Shown piece by piece: positions 1-9,540 of a DNA stretch of 64,000 nt (its first letter is position 1; every line of letters begins with the position of its first letter). A model generated the notes under the pieces. That model saw nothing but the letters and a program-made list of their open reading frames with translations. It searched no databases and was not told the DNA's origin. The stretch is from Chryseobacterium sp. W4I1 (GTDB lineage Bacteria; Bacteroidota; Bacteroidia; Flavobacteriales; Weeksellaceae). Location: assembly GCF_030816115.1 (NCBI RefSeq), contig NZ_JAUSXQ010000001.1, positions 2,232,001 to 2,296,000 of the forward strand, in the 5' to 3' direction. The position numbers and the translations under genes are program-made.

Positions 1-1476
1 TTTAGAACGGCTATCTCTATCTGTTTTTTTACCGTGAGCTGCATAGATGTCTTCTAATTTAGCATCATAATCAATATTTGCGCCTTTTGCAGAAAGAAAT
101 TTCACTTCTTTTCCATAATTGGCCTGAAGACCCTGCATCAAGGAAACTGAAATAGCATGTTTTGTAGCAACACTCCATGTTCCCCCCATATTTAATGAGT
201 TATTGACCAATGGCCCAATCACTGCTACAGTACCTGATTTTTTCAGTGGAAGTACCTGGTTTTCGTTTTTCAGTAAAACCATAGATTGGGCAGCTGCACT
301 TCTTGCAATGTTTCGGTTTTCCATATTGTAAACCTCCTTAGCTGCGAGCTTTGCATCGCCATAGCGGTAAGGATCATCGAATAATCCAAGATCATATTTT
401 GCTTCAAGAATTCTTCTTGTGGCCATATCGATCTCCGCCTGGGTTACTTTTCCTTCATCTAAAGATTTTTTAAGGGTGGTAAGGAATCCTTCTCCTACCA
501 TATCCATATCTACTCCGGCTTTCAGGGCTAATGCAGACACCTGCTGAAGATCTCCCATTCCATGCTCTATCATTTCATTGATTCCGGTATAATCGGTCAC
601 CACGAAACCTTTGAAGTTCCACATTTTTCTCAGGACATCGGTTTGAAGCCATTTGTTTCCGGTTGCAGGAACTCCGTCCACTTCATTGAAAGAAGCCATA
701 ACAGAAGCTACACCAGCATCTACTGCTGCTTTGTAGGGTGGGAAGTATTCGTTGAACATTCTCACATGGCTCATATCTACGGTATTGTAATCACGTCCGC
801 CTTCACCTGCACCATATAACGCAAAGTGCTTCACACAGGCTAAAATAGTATTGCCTACAGAAAGGTCTTTCCCCTGGTAACCATAGACCATATTTTTAGA
901 AATTTCACTTCCCAAATAAGGATCTTCTCCTGAACCTTCGGATACTCTACCCCATCTTGGCTCACGGGAAATATCCACCATTGGCGAGAATGTCCAGTTG
1001 ATTCCGTCTGAAGAAGCTTCTTTAGCAGCAACTCTTGCAGACTGCTGAACCAAATTCATATCCCATGAAGCGGCAAGTCCCAAAGGAATCGGGAACGTGG
1101 TTTCATAACCGTGAATCACATCCATTCCGAAGATCAACGGAATTTTGAGACGGCTTTTTTCTACAGCCACTTTCTGAACTGCTTTGATTTTATCCGCTCC
1201 TTTTATATTGAATAATCCTCCTACTAACCCTTGCTCTACTTTCTTTCCGATATCCGAACTTTGAGCCAGTCCGGTTGTAAAATCTCCGGAAGTTGGTAAA
1301 TTCAACTGTCCAATCTTTTCATCTAAAGTCATTTTAGACAAGAGATTTTCTACGAAAGCTTTTCTTTTAGCCTGGTATTGTACCGTCTGGAAAGACTGCA
1401 CCGGTTTTGTAATCATTTCTTGTGCAGAAAATACAGGCGAAAGGGCTAAAGCTGCTATGATTATAATCTTCTTCAT
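1..1476 (-). CDS. bglX: Beta-glucosidase, glycoside hydrolase family 3 (C-terminus outside window)
   Basis: Secreted or periplasmic exo-beta-glucosidase releasing glucose from the non-reducing ends of beta-glucosides. The 492 codons present start with a Sec signal (MKKIIIIAALALSPVFSAQ), then the GH3 N-terminal barrel: an early KMTLDEKIGQL segment, GMDVIHGYETTFPIPLG, and the nucleophile region VVTDYTGINE (Asp in TDY). The second GH3 domain begins with LKNENQVLPLKK and VAVIGPL. The gene runs off the left edge; full BglX-type proteins are about 750 residues, so roughly the last third is missing. It is the last visible gene of the SusC/SusD-led minus-strand locus, so its natural substrates are probably the oligosaccharides made by the GH144-like enzyme upstream. 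The family is clear; the linkage preference (beta-1,2 or other) is inferred from context only. Confidence 0.93.
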   Translation of the reverse strand, partial: MKKIIIIAALALSPVFSAQEMITKPVQSFQTVQYQAKRKAFVENLLSKMTLDEKIGQLNLPTSGDFTTGLAQSSDIGKKVEQGLVGGLFNIKGADKIKAVQKVAVEKSRLKIPLIFGMDVIHGYETTFPIPLGLAASWDMNLVQQSARVAAKEASSDGINWTFSPMVDISREPRWGRVSEGSGEDPYLGSEISKNMVYGYQGKDLSVGNTILACVKHFALYGAGEGGRDYNTVDMSHVRMFNEYFPPYKAAVDAGVASVMASFNEVDGVPATGNKWLQTDVLRKMWNFKGFVVTDYTGINEMIEHGMGDLQQVSALALKAGVDMDMVGEGFLTTLKKSLDEGKVTQAEIDMATRRILEAKYDLGLFDDPYRYGDAKLAAKEVYNMENRNIARSAAAQSMVLLKNENQVLPLKKSGTVAVIGPLVNNSLNMGGTWSVATKHAISVSLMQGLQANYGKEVKFLSAKGANIDYDAKLEDIYAAHGKKTDRDSRSK

Positions 1477-1539
1477 ATAGTTATACTCTTTATTTTACAA
1501 ATTTATTATTTATTTTCTCATTTTGAGAATATAGGTTAA

Positions 1540-1938
1540 TTATTCAATAATTAAATACAGATTTGGTTTATGGGGATTTCTTTTCAAATATCCTAAAGCA
1601 CAAATCATATTACCATATTCACTCATACTAGTTTCACGACCTGAAATAGCAAGCCAGTCAGAATATACATTTTCCAATTGATCCGGATCTAAAAAATTTT
1701 TCCGATAAACAGACAAATCTATTAATATTCTATTATTTTTCTCTTCTATTATGCGAAGGTTTACTTTTTCCAAAAAAATAAAATTTAGAAAATTATTAAT
1801 ATTGCCTTTGTTCATAAACAAAGATTCAAACTTATAAAAACCTTTGAAATCAGTATATACATATTTTTCTAAAAACATATCTTCATCAAGAAGAACATTA
1901 TTGTCTGGCTGGTCCAACGCTATAAAAGTCAAGCCCAT
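1540..1938 (-). CDS. Hypothetical protein, 132 aa, in the polysaccharide locus
   Basis: I do not recognise the family. The protein has no signal peptide or membrane segment and is acidic and aromatic-rich, ending in KRNPHKPNLYLIIE. Its start codon follows directly after the stop of the esterase gene (0 nt gap), which suggests co-translation with it. The sequence is more AT-rich than its neighbours (many AAT, ATA and TTA codons), which may mean recent acquisition. A cytoplasmic protein is unusual between two exported enzymes of a glycan locus. It could be a short immunity- or adaptor-like protein, but nothing visible proves that. Confidence 0.5.
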   Translation of the reverse strand: MGLTFIALDQPDNNVLLDEDMFLEKYVYTDFKGFYKFESLFMNKGNINNFLNFIFLEKVNLRIIEEKNNRILIDLSVYRKNFLDPDQLENVYSDWLAISGRETSMSEYGNMICALGYLKRNPHKPNLYLIIE

Positions 1939-2646
1939 TTAATATTTTGATTTTTGACTTAACATCCATTCATAAAACTGTGGATTTGAATACGTCGAAT
2001 CCCATGAGTTATGGTTATCATCAGGAAAAATAGTTAAGGTCACATTTGGATTTACTTTTTTTAAAGCCTGATACATTTCAATTGAATTCATTGGAGAAAC
2101 GATATCATCATTTCCTCCATGAAAAATCTTTATGGGAAGATCTTTGTATCGCTCTATATTGGCCCCCATTATTTTATCTGCTGGTGCACATACCGGAGCT
2201 ATCGCTGCAAACATTTCAGGATGTTCCAGCGCCAGTTTCCAGGTTCCCCACCCTCCCAATGAGAGTCCTGTGAGATAAATTCTGGAAGCATCAATTTTAT
2301 ATTTTTTCTGAATTTCTTTGATCAGGTTATAAATCGTTATAGTATCCCACCATGAATCTGCAGGACACTGCGGTGCTAAAATAGCTACAGGTTCTTTGAT
2401 CAGGTTTTTATAGGTAAAAGGACTGTGAGCTTTAACCAATTCAAGGTTGTTTCCTCTTTCTCCTGAACCATGCAGAAACACGATCAACGGAACATTACCT
2501 TTTACTTTTTGAGGATAATCCAGGATATAGGACATTTTTTCTGTCCTTTTGATTTCTTTGTTTAATTCGCCTTTTATCTCCTGTGCATTTACAGACAATG
2601 AAAATGGCAGTAATAAAAGAGGAAGGTGTTTTAATTTTAATTTCAT
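1939..2646 (-). CDS. Secreted alpha/beta-hydrolase (PHB depolymerase/feruloyl esterase-like)
   Basis: Predicted exported serine esterase or peptidase-like hydrolase (COG4099 type). After a signal peptide (MKLKLKHLPLLLLPFSLSVNAQ) come the oxyanion-hole loop IVFLHGSGERG, the nucleophile elbow GLSLGGWG (Ser in GxSxG), the acid region FHGGNDDIVSP, and the catalytic His in PDDNHNSWDSTY. The length of 235 aa is normal for these compact esterases. It lies between the GH144-like gene and the GH3 gene of the locus, so it may remove ester substituents such as acyl groups from the glycan, or it may simply travel with such loci. All triad residues are visible; the substrate is unknown. Confidence 0.82.
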   Translation of the reverse strand: MKLKLKHLPLLLLPFSLSVNAQEIKGELNKEIKRTEKMSYILDYPQKVKGNVPLIVFLHGSGERGNNLELVKAHSPFTYKNLIKEPVAILAPQCPADSWWDTITIYNLIKEIQKKYKIDASRIYLTGLSLGGWGTWKLALEHPEMFAAIAPVCAPADKIMGANIERYKDLPIKIFHGGNDDIVSPMNSIEMYQALKKVNPNVTLTIFPDDNHNSWDSTYSNPQFYEWMLSQKSKY

Positions 2647-2759
2647 ATTGTTATTTATGTTTGGCTAAAAGCCGTTTGGTGTATTTTATTTAAACGGACA
2701 AAAGCCCATTTGTATGAATATCAATTTGGTTACTAATAAAACTGGATTAAAAATACGGA

Positions 2760-4151
2760 TTATTTGATTCCATATTTCTCGGACTGGAAACTTAATTTTT
2801 TAAGCCCCTGCTGAATCTCGGGTGCATTCATGAATAATTTCCAGAGAAATCCGGTTCTGTAGTTTTCAATCATCGGAGCAATTGTCCCCTGATCTATGGC
2901 TAAATATCTTGGAGTAAACCAGTTATTGTAATTCACCGACGTAGCATCATATGGTCCTGCCGAACCGATAAATTCAGGTTTCTCAGTATATAGGAATCTC
3001 AGAAAGTTCATAGATTCTTTGGGGGTGTACGGAAAACTGCTTAATGCTGCTGTAGGGGTAATGACACCGTTATCGTTGGTTGGCATATGAGCGGTATACC
3101 CCGTACTTCCGTCTTCATTTCTTGTGTAACCTGCTGTGAGTCCCCAATAGTTCGGGCCGTAGCCTTTCCATTGTTTTGGATTTTCCACGCAGTATTTATA
3201 GTCGATCAGGACTTGATTTTTATTTAGCTCAAAATAATTTTTGACCAGTTTATCGGACAGACCAGTAGGATCTAACCCGATATAGGAATATTGTGACCAA
3301 AAGAGTGGTCCGCCGTATTCTTCGACGTAATTGTGTTTTACATAAAGTGGAAGTCCGTATTTTGTTTTATCTGAAAGGTAAGTTCCGTTTCTCGTCCAAC
3401 CTTTGTAATAGGTTTCTGCATCAATGGGATGTGTAGGTGACGAAGCGGCCAGGATGTAAGTAATAAGGCATTCGTTATATCCCTCGAGCGGAAAATTCAT
3501 TTCCCACTGGTAGTCCGGTGACCAATGCCAGTAAAGGACTTTTTCACCTCCTTTTGTATACCAGTTCCACTGGATACCTTTCCAAAGTTCGTCGCATTTT
3601 GCAGCCAGAGCTTTTTCTTCGGCGTTACCATTTTTAAAGTATTCACGCACCATGAGAATTCCTGAAGTAAGAAATGCGGTCTCTACAAGGTCTCCGCCAT
3701 TGTCTTTTTTGCCGAAAGGAACTGTTTTTCCAGTCTCTCCGTTGATCCAATGAGACCAGGCTCCTTTGTGACGGTCTGCCTTCGCAAGGAAATCCATCAT
3801 ATGGGTTAGTCGCTGCACTGCTTCTTTTCTAGGAACAAACCCTCTTTCCACGCCTACCAATACGGTCGCTAATCCGAATCCGGAACCTCCGGTTGTAACT
3901 ACATGCTTATCATTATCCGGATAAATATTGTCTTCATGATAACGTTCTCTTCCCAGCATGGATTTGGGTTCTGCATAATCCCAGAAATATTTCAGGGCAT
4001 CTTTCTGAACTCTGTCCATAAGCTGCTCGTCTGTGATGTTACTGTTTACAATTTGGTTTTGAGCAGTTTCCTGTTTTGAAGTTTGGCTGTTTTTACATGA
4101 ATAAGCAAAGAATAAAGCGGTTACGGCAATTGATAAAACGGTCCTTTTCAT
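2760..4151 (-). CDS. Glycoamylase-like lipoprotein, probable GH144 beta-1,2-glucanase
   Basis: Outer-membrane or periplasmic lipoprotein (lipobox FFAYSC, Cys about residue 19) followed by a single alpha/alpha-barrel domain of the 'glycoamylase' family (Pfam PF10091). Characteristic stretches are DYAEPKSMLGRERYHED, TTGGSGFGLATVLVGVERG, HWSPDYQWEMNFPLEGYNE, GLPLYVKHNYVEEYGGPLF and NDNGVITPTAALSSFPYTP. The length of 463 aa fits. Characterised members of GH144 from Chitinophaga and Bacteroides act on beta-1,2-glucan or its oligosaccharides, and one Bacteroides locus likewise couples it to GH3. The position directly after susCD fits a surface or periplasmic depolymerase. The family assignment is strong; the beta-1,2 specificity is inference. 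Confidence 0.85.
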   Translation of the reverse strand: MKRTVLSIAVTALFFAYSCKNSQTSKQETAQNQIVNSNITDEQLMDRVQKDALKYFWDYAEPKSMLGRERYHEDNIYPDNDKHVVTTGGSGFGLATVLVGVERGFVPRKEAVQRLTHMMDFLAKADRHKGAWSHWINGETGKTVPFGKKDNGGDLVETAFLTSGILMVREYFKNGNAEEKALAAKCDELWKGIQWNWYTKGGEKVLYWHWSPDYQWEMNFPLEGYNECLITYILAASSPTHPIDAETYYKGWTRNGTYLSDKTKYGLPLYVKHNYVEEYGGPLFWSQYSYIGLDPTGLSDKLVKNYFELNKNQVLIDYKYCVENPKQWKGYGPNYWGLTAGYTRNEDGSTGYTAHMPTNDNGVITPTAALSSFPYTPKESMNFLRFLYTEKPEFIGSAGPYDATSVNYNNWFTPRYLAIDQGTIAPMIENYRTGFLWKLFMNAPEIQQGLKKLSFQSEKYGIK

Positions 4152-4227
4152 GAAATCTTTTTTTGGCTGGTTATACTAAAAGAAGAGGAGAACTTTCATT
4201 CTCCTCTAAAGTTTTTATGGTTTATTT

Positions 4228-5646
4228 TTAATAGCCTGGGTTTTGGGTAAAAGCACCGTTACTTTGATCCATTGCATCTAGTGGTATAGGAAATACCTCA
4301 TTTTTTCCGGCTTTAAATCCGTAAGGAGCCAGTACTGTAGCCGCCTGGCCAGTTCTTACCAAGTCAACAAAACGGTCTCCTTCAAGTGCCAACTCTACTC
4401 TCCTTTCATGCCATATTGCTGTACGTAAATCTGTCTGAGTTGTAGCGGTGGTTCCTAAAAGACCAGCTCTGGTTCTAACTTTGTTTAAGTTTAAAGTTGC
4501 TGTAGCCATATTTCCCAATTCATTGGCCGCCTCTGCATTGATCAAAAGAATTTCTGCAAAACGCAATATCCTGATATTTTGGATAGATCCATATCCACAA
4601 GCATTATTATTTAAAGCTTTTGGCACATATACTTTTTGGTTATATGTAGTCACGGAATTAGCATCACCCATTGCAATAAGATCACCCTCAGGAGTCGTTT
4701 CACCGTTTCTAAGTATCGTAAGCTCTTTTCTGATATCACCTGCTTCAAAGGCATTTTCAAGAGCATTTGAAGGGGTGAAAAAGCCCCACCCGAACTGGTC
4801 TCTAACTCCCTGAACTTCGGCATACTGACTTCCTTTATATGGAGGTTCACATCCGCAATTCACTTCAAAAACAGATTCTTTACCAAATTCACCTGCCGGT
4901 CTGAATAAATGATTAAAGTCGGGATCTAAGTCATATCCCATAGCAATTAACTGGTTAGATGTATCATATGCTTTCTGCCAATCTTTTTTATAAAGATATA
5001 CTTTTGAAAGTAAACCTAATGCTGCCCCTTTCGTTACTCTTCCTAAATCTGAAGCCGGATAAGTCTGTGGAAGAACTTCTGCAGCAGCGGTAAGGTCTGA
5101 TATAATAAAATTATAAACTTCATCGACTGAATTTCTAGGTTTATCATACACAGTTTCCACTTTATCATAAATTGGAACACCTCCATAAATTCTTACTAAA
5201 TTAAAATAGAAATATGCTCTCAACATTCTGGATTCTGCGATCAGTCTGTTTTTCAGGGTAGTATCCATGTCGATTGCAGGAACGTTGGTTATTACCTGAT
5301 TCGTTCTGTTTACAGCCTGCCACTGTCCTATCCAATAGCCTCTTACTCCTTCATCACTCACTGTATAAGTGAAATTATCATAAACATTAATGAAAGAAGA
5401 ATCTCCAGGATTAGAACCTTTTACTACATCATCTGCCGGAACTCCGAAAACAAATTGATAAGGAAAAGCGGAATTTTCCCAACTTCTTAGAAAGCTATAG
5501 ATAGCACTGGTTGCCTGCAAAGCATCTTCTTTTGTTTTGAAAAATGATGATGCTTCTGTCTGACCTTCTTGTTTTATATCTAAATAATCATCTTTACAAC
5601 TTACCGCAAGTGAAAATAATGCGATTGATAAAAATATCTTTTTCAT
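4228..5646 (-). CDS. susD: SusD/RagB family nutrient-binding outer-membrane lipoprotein
   Basis: Surface glycan-binding lid protein that works with the adjacent SusC-type transporter. Signal peptide II is at the N-terminus (LFSLAVSCKDDYLD, Cys about 17), followed by SusD hallmarks: FFKTKEDALQATSAIYSFLR, the TPR-like segment ESRMLRAYFYFNLVRIYGGVPIYDK, and the C-terminal IRILRFAEILLINAEAANELG, WHERRVELALEGDRFVDLVRTG and NEVFPIPLDAMDQ. The length of 472 aa is typical. It is 12 nt downstream of the susC stop, so the two are co-transcribed. The ligand is not predictable from the sequence; the following GH144/GH3 genes suggest beta-glucan fragments. Confidence 0.95.
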   Translation of the reverse strand: MKKIFLSIALFSLAVSCKDDYLDIKQEGQTEASSFFKTKEDALQATSAIYSFLRSWENSAFPYQFVFGVPADDVVKGSNPGDSSFINVYDNFTYTVSDEGVRGYWIGQWQAVNRTNQVITNVPAIDMDTTLKNRLIAESRMLRAYFYFNLVRIYGGVPIYDKVETVYDKPRNSVDEVYNFIISDLTAAAEVLPQTYPASDLGRVTKGAALGLLSKVYLYKKDWQKAYDTSNQLIAMGYDLDPDFNHLFRPAGEFGKESVFEVNCGCEPPYKGSQYAEVQGVRDQFGWGFFTPSNALENAFEAGDIRKELTILRNGETTPEGDLIAMGDANSVTTYNQKVYVPKALNNNACGYGSIQNIRILRFAEILLINAEAANELGNMATATLNLNKVRTRAGLLGTTATTQTDLRTAIWHERRVELALEGDRFVDLVRTGQAATVLAPYGFKAGKNEVFPIPLDAMDQSNGAFTQNPGY

Positions 5647-5658
5647 AACTCTTTCTTA

Positions 5659-8481
5659 TTAAAATGTTAAGTTCATACCAATGGTATAGATTGCCGAAAT
5701 CGGATAGATATTATTATCAATACCCATTTGCACTCTGTCTGTATTTAAAATCTCAGGTGAAAAACCGTTGTACTTAAAACTTGTCCAAGGGTTCTGAGCG
5801 CTTATATACAATCTCAATTTAGTAATAGACATAGCTTTACTAAATGTTTGGGGTAGATTATATCCTAATTGAATATTTCTGATTCTGATATAACTTCCGT
5901 CTTCTACATAGAAACTGTTAGGCAAGATAATCGCTTGATTATTAGTTGCCATTGGATAATAGTTTGATGTTCCTTCACCATGCCATCTGTTGTTATAGAA
6001 ATCTAAATCCCAGCTTTCATTTCCATAGCGTTGTTCTCTATTGAAGTTATATATTTTATTTCCAAAAACACCTTGAAAATCAATAGCAAAATCGAAGTCA
6101 TACACATTCAGATTAACACCAAATCCATAAGTCCCTTTTGGAATAGGACTTCCTAAAAAAGTTTTATCTCTAGTATCAATCACTCCGTTCCCATCTAGAT
6201 CGGCAAATTGAAACCCTCCTGGTGTTGCTCCATTTTGTATTGCAGCAGCATCTACTTCTCCCTGATTTTGGAAAACTCCCTGCACCTGATATCCGTAATA
6301 GGAACCTACAGCCTGGCCTTCCTGTAACCTGATGATTGAATTCCCGTATAGACTGGCTCCGGTCTGTAAATAAGATCCATTAGCAACTGAGGTAATTCTA
6401 TTCTTGAGAGTCGTTAAATTACCATAAATACCAATTTTTATATTGTCATTAATTTTAGTGTCATAGTTTACAGAAACTTCAAATCCTTTATTATTAAAAG
6501 AATAAGCATTGGTAATATAATTATTCCAGTTACCGGCACCGGAAACAGTTCCCTGTACGATACCATATACAACATCTTTAGTGTCTTTATCGAAATAGGT
6601 AGCATCAATTTTCAGTTTATTATTGAATAATCCCATTTCCAGTCCCAAATCTCTCCCCGTTGTCGTTTCCCAACCAATATTCGGATCTATAATCTTATCT
6701 ATGGTTTGTGCCGGGGCTCCATTCTCTCCATAATAGGCACCTTCCTGAATTTTTGTGGTATTAAGTGTGTAGGCTCTCTGTACATCAGGATTACCTAATT
6801 TACCCCAGCTTGCTCTTAATTTTAAAACATTAAAAACATTCTGTTCACTCATAAAGTTTTCTTTGGAAATTACCCATCCTGCACTAATAGCAGGGAACAC
6901 TTTGTGCCTGTCATTTGCAGAATACTTAGAAGTTCCATCTCTACGAAGGGATGCATTCACTAAGTATTTCCCTCCATAATCATAATTCAATCGTCCAAAG
7001 AATGATTCTATCCTGTCCTGATATGGGATAACATTTCTTTCTCCTTCATCAAAGCTTGTCAGAAAAACATCTGTTCCGTTGGATATTGCCAATGAACTAT
7101 TACTTCCATCATACTTCACATTCAATGCTTCTGCATAGGCTTGAGAATAGGAATTTCTTGTTCTGGAAAAACCAGCTAACAATTCTATATTATGCTTTCC
7201 AAAATTTCTTTTCCAGCTTAATGTATTATCCCAGATATAATTTCTTGTTCTTGAATCTCTTGTTATTAATTTTGTAGGTTTTTGATCAGCAACAGGAACA
7301 TAACCAAATGTTGGAGTATATTCATACTTATTTGAATTGATGTTATCCGAAGTATAGCTAATTCTTAAAGTAAAATCACTTAGAAATTTATATTCTCCCC
7401 AAATATTATTCAATAACCTTTCTTCTCTTATTTGAGATCTATACAAGTCTAATTTTGCTCTTGAATTGGGAACTTTAGCTAACGTAAAATACTGATATCC
7501 TCCGGTACCTGGATCTATTGTACCATAAACAGGAGGCGATGAATAAGCATCCAATAAAGGATTCAAAGCCTGATCCGTACGCATTTTTGAAAAAGTGAAA
7601 TTGTTTCCAATAGTAATATTGTCATTAATCTTGTAACTTAAATTAAGCTTAGAATTAAATCTATTAAAACCACTTCCTGAATTAATCCCTTGTCCAGCTG
7701 CTAAATTTCCTTCGTCCTGCAGATAACCAAGACTTCCGTAATAATTAAGTTTACCTATACTTCCTGCAGCAGAAAAATCATTAGAATTAATGATACTGGT
7801 CTTCAGGATCTCTTTATACCAATCTGTATCCAGCGGATAAGCAGATCTATTTAAAAATGTCGGATTATTTACTTTATCATTGACCAATTTTTCGTTGTAC
7901 AATTGTATATACTGATCTGAGTTGACCATTTTTGGAATATTGGTTACCGTCTTAATTCCTAAATATGAATTAAAATTAAAAACAGGTTTTTTACTTTTTC
8001 CTGTTTTGGTTTTAATGATCACTGCTCCGTTAGCTGCTCTTGCACCATAAATCGCTAAACTGGAAGGATCTTTCAGAACACTCATAGATTCTATATCTTG
8101 AGGACCTAAGAAAGAAATATCATCTGTAATCATCCCATCAACGATAAAAACTGTTTTACCTGTTAATGAACTAATTCCTCTAATATCTACTCTGGGTGAA
8201 CCTCCCGGTGTACCAGAATTTAAAACCTGTACACCTGCTAATCTTCCCTGTATAGAACTGATTGGGTTAGCATTGGGTTTGTTTGCTAGATCTTTCGCAG
8301 AAACTATTCCGATACTTCCGGTAATATTTTCTTTTTTCTGAGATCCATATCCTATCAGAACTACCTCCTCGATCTTCTGCTCTTTAGCCAGAGAATCTTT
8401 TGGAGTAGTCTGCGCATTGACGTTCATACCGAAGTATAAAACGGCAATGAGGCATGGATACTTTAAATCACGTTGTTTCAT
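5659..8481 (-). CDS. susC: SusC/RagA family TonB-dependent outer-membrane transporter
   Basis: Oligosaccharide importer of the outer membrane, energised by TonB. A signal peptide (ends NVNA/Q) is followed almost at once by a TonB-box-like EEVVLIGYGSQKKENITGS, the plug domain (ISSIQGRLAGVQV, GGSPRVDIRGISSL, VFIVDGMITDD, DPSSLAIYGARAANGAVIIKTK) and a long beta-barrel ending in a terminal Phe (IGMNLTF), as outer-membrane barrels do. It lacks the N-terminal carboxypeptidase-regulatory-like domain common in SusC proteins, explaining the slightly short 940 aa. First gene of the locus; a candidate promoter lies about 220 bp upstream of its start. Confidence 0.95.
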   Translation of the reverse strand: MKQRDLKYPCLIAVLYFGMNVNAQTTPKDSLAKEQKIEEVVLIGYGSQKKENITGSIGIVSAKDLANKPNANPISSIQGRLAGVQVLNSGTPGGSPRVDIRGISSLTGKTVFIVDGMITDDISFLGPQDIESMSVLKDPSSLAIYGARAANGAVIIKTKTGKSKKPVFNFNSYLGIKTVTNIPKMVNSDQYIQLYNEKLVNDKVNNPTFLNRSAYPLDTDWYKEILKTSIINSNDFSAAGSIGKLNYYGSLGYLQDEGNLAAGQGINSGSGFNRFNSKLNLSYKINDNITIGNNFTFSKMRTDQALNPLLDAYSSPPVYGTIDPGTGGYQYFTLAKVPNSRAKLDLYRSQIREERLLNNIWGEYKFLSDFTLRISYTSDNINSNKYEYTPTFGYVPVADQKPTKLITRDSRTRNYIWDNTLSWKRNFGKHNIELLAGFSRTRNSYSQAYAEALNVKYDGSNSSLAISNGTDVFLTSFDEGERNVIPYQDRIESFFGRLNYDYGGKYLVNASLRRDGTSKYSANDRHKVFPAISAGWVISKENFMSEQNVFNVLKLRASWGKLGNPDVQRAYTLNTTKIQEGAYYGENGAPAQTIDKIIDPNIGWETTTGRDLGLEMGLFNNKLKIDATYFDKDTKDVVYGIVQGTVSGAGNWNNYITNAYSFNNKGFEVSVNYDTKINDNIKIGIYGNLTTLKNRITSVANGSYLQTGASLYGNSIIRLQEGQAVGSYYGYQVQGVFQNQGEVDAAAIQNGATPGGFQFADLDGNGVIDTRDKTFLGSPIPKGTYGFGVNLNVYDFDFAIDFQGVFGNKIYNFNREQRYGNESWDLDFYNNRWHGEGTSNYYPMATNNQAIILPNSFYVEDGSYIRIRNIQLGYNLPQTFSKAMSITKLRLYISAQNPWTSFKYNGFSPEILNTDRVQMGIDNNIYPISAIYTIGMNLTF

Positions 8482-8703
8482 ATAGTTTCAATTTTATTCT
8501 TACAATCTAATTTCAAATGTCCTTTAAAGTGGAGTTATTTAAAATCTCAAAAAAAGACATTAGGTAAAAATAGAAAAAAAATCGAACATTGTTAATCTAT
8601 CTTAAAAATTTAAAAAAAATAAAAAATAATTAAATAAAAAATTAAATAACTTAAAATTAATTAATAAAATCTCATTATCATCATCTATACATAATAAAAT
8701 GCT

Positions 8704-8730
8704 CAAATGTAAAATCTATATTTTTGACAA
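8704..8730 (-). promoter_or_regulatory. Candidate promoter of the susCD locus
   Basis: On the minus strand there is a TACATTTG box (8704-8711) matching the Bacteroidota -7 consensus TAnnTTTG, with TTG (8728-8730) 16 bp upstream, one base shorter than the usual 17-23. Transcription from here would give a 5' leader of roughly 215 nt before susC. The rest of 8482-8826 is very AT-rich and contains no other gene. Confidence 0.4.
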
Positions 8731-8764
8731 AAAATTCACCAAATCAGTGTTAGGAATTAATATT

Positions 8765-8794
8765 TTGTTAATACAGCAATAGTGTTTACCTTTG
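8765..8794 (+). promoter_or_regulatory. Promoter of the DUF4197 gene
   Basis: A textbook Bacteroidota promoter: TTG at 8765-8767, 19 bp spacer, TACCTTTG at 8787-8794. Transcription should start near 8800, about 27 nt before the ATG at 8827. This rules out the upstream GTG at 8782 as the start, since that codon overlaps the promoter. Confidence 0.7.
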
Positions 8795-8826
8795 GCGCAA
8801 TATTTGAAAAAATAAGAAAAAGATCA

Positions 8827-9498
8827 ATGAAAAAATATATTATCGCAGCAGCATTGTTAATAGGAACCGGCGCTGTCGTTTTAACCAGCGTACAGTCGTG
8901 CCAGAGTATGGCAACTACCGATCTTGGCCTATCAATTATAAAAAGAGTTTTGCTGAATGGTATTGATAAAGGAATGGGAATCTACAGCAACAAGGAAGCC
9001 TTTCTTCAGAACAATATGGTAGACAAAGCCCTTCCTAAAGAACTTAGAGACATCAATTCCACACTGGAAAAAATTGCCCCTTCACTGGTGGCTAAGGAAA
9101 GAGATTTTATTGCTCAGGCAGCTTCTTATACTGTAAACCTTTCAAAACCTATTTTGCAGGATGCAGTCAACAGCTTAAATGCCCAGGACGTAACCAGAAT
9201 TATCCAGGGTACTACAGCAACACAGATCTTGAAAGAAAAAACTTCACAGCAACTTGTAGCAGCAATTGCCCCTAAGGTGGACGAGAAACTGAATGAATAC
9301 GGAATTGCTAAAACAATCAATACAGCTCTTTCAGGAAGCAATCTTCTGGGAAGCCTTCTTGGAGGTGGCAGCAACAATGTAAACACCGGAGGATTGAGTA
9401 AATTGGCTTCTGAACAATTGGTAAATGGTTTGTTTAATATCATTGAAGATTACGAGCACCAGAATTCAAAAGCCTTACTGGGCCCGCTTGGAAAATAG
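8827..9498 (+). CDS. DUF4197 domain-containing lipoprotein-like protein
   Basis: Exported protein of the DUF4197 family, function unknown. The N-terminus is a hydrophobic signal (MKKYIIAAALLIGTGAVVL) followed by SVQSC, a plausible lipobox. The body carries family features: LGLSIIKRVLLNGIDKG, LPKELRDINSTLEKI, FIAQAASYTVNLSKPI and QGTTATQILKEKTSQQL, then a Gly/Ser/Asn-rich linker (LLGSLLGGGSNNVNTGG) and a final helix. The start was chosen at 8827 (223 aa) because an extension to the GTG at 8782 would translate through the promoter. The DUF493 gene follows 42 nt later. Confidence 0.85.
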   Translation: MKKYIIAAALLIGTGAVVLTSVQSCQSMATTDLGLSIIKRVLLNGIDKGMGIYSNKEAFLQNNMVDKALPKELRDINSTLEKIAPSLVAKERDFIAQAASYTVNLSKPILQDAVNSLNAQDVTRIIQGTTATQILKEKTSQQLVAAIAPKVDEKLNEYGIAKTINTALSGSNLLGSLLGGGSNNVNTGGLSKLASEQLVNGLFNIIEDYEHQNSKALLGPLGK

Positions 9499-9540
9499 AT
9501 TTTTTTTCGCTATATTTATATTATTATTTAACAACGGCAG

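Noticed and set aside
8782..8826. N-terminal extension of the DUF4197 protein from a GTG codon
   Set aside because: The extension covers a consensus promoter (TACCTTTG at 8787-8794); the ATG at 8827 gives a normal signal peptide.
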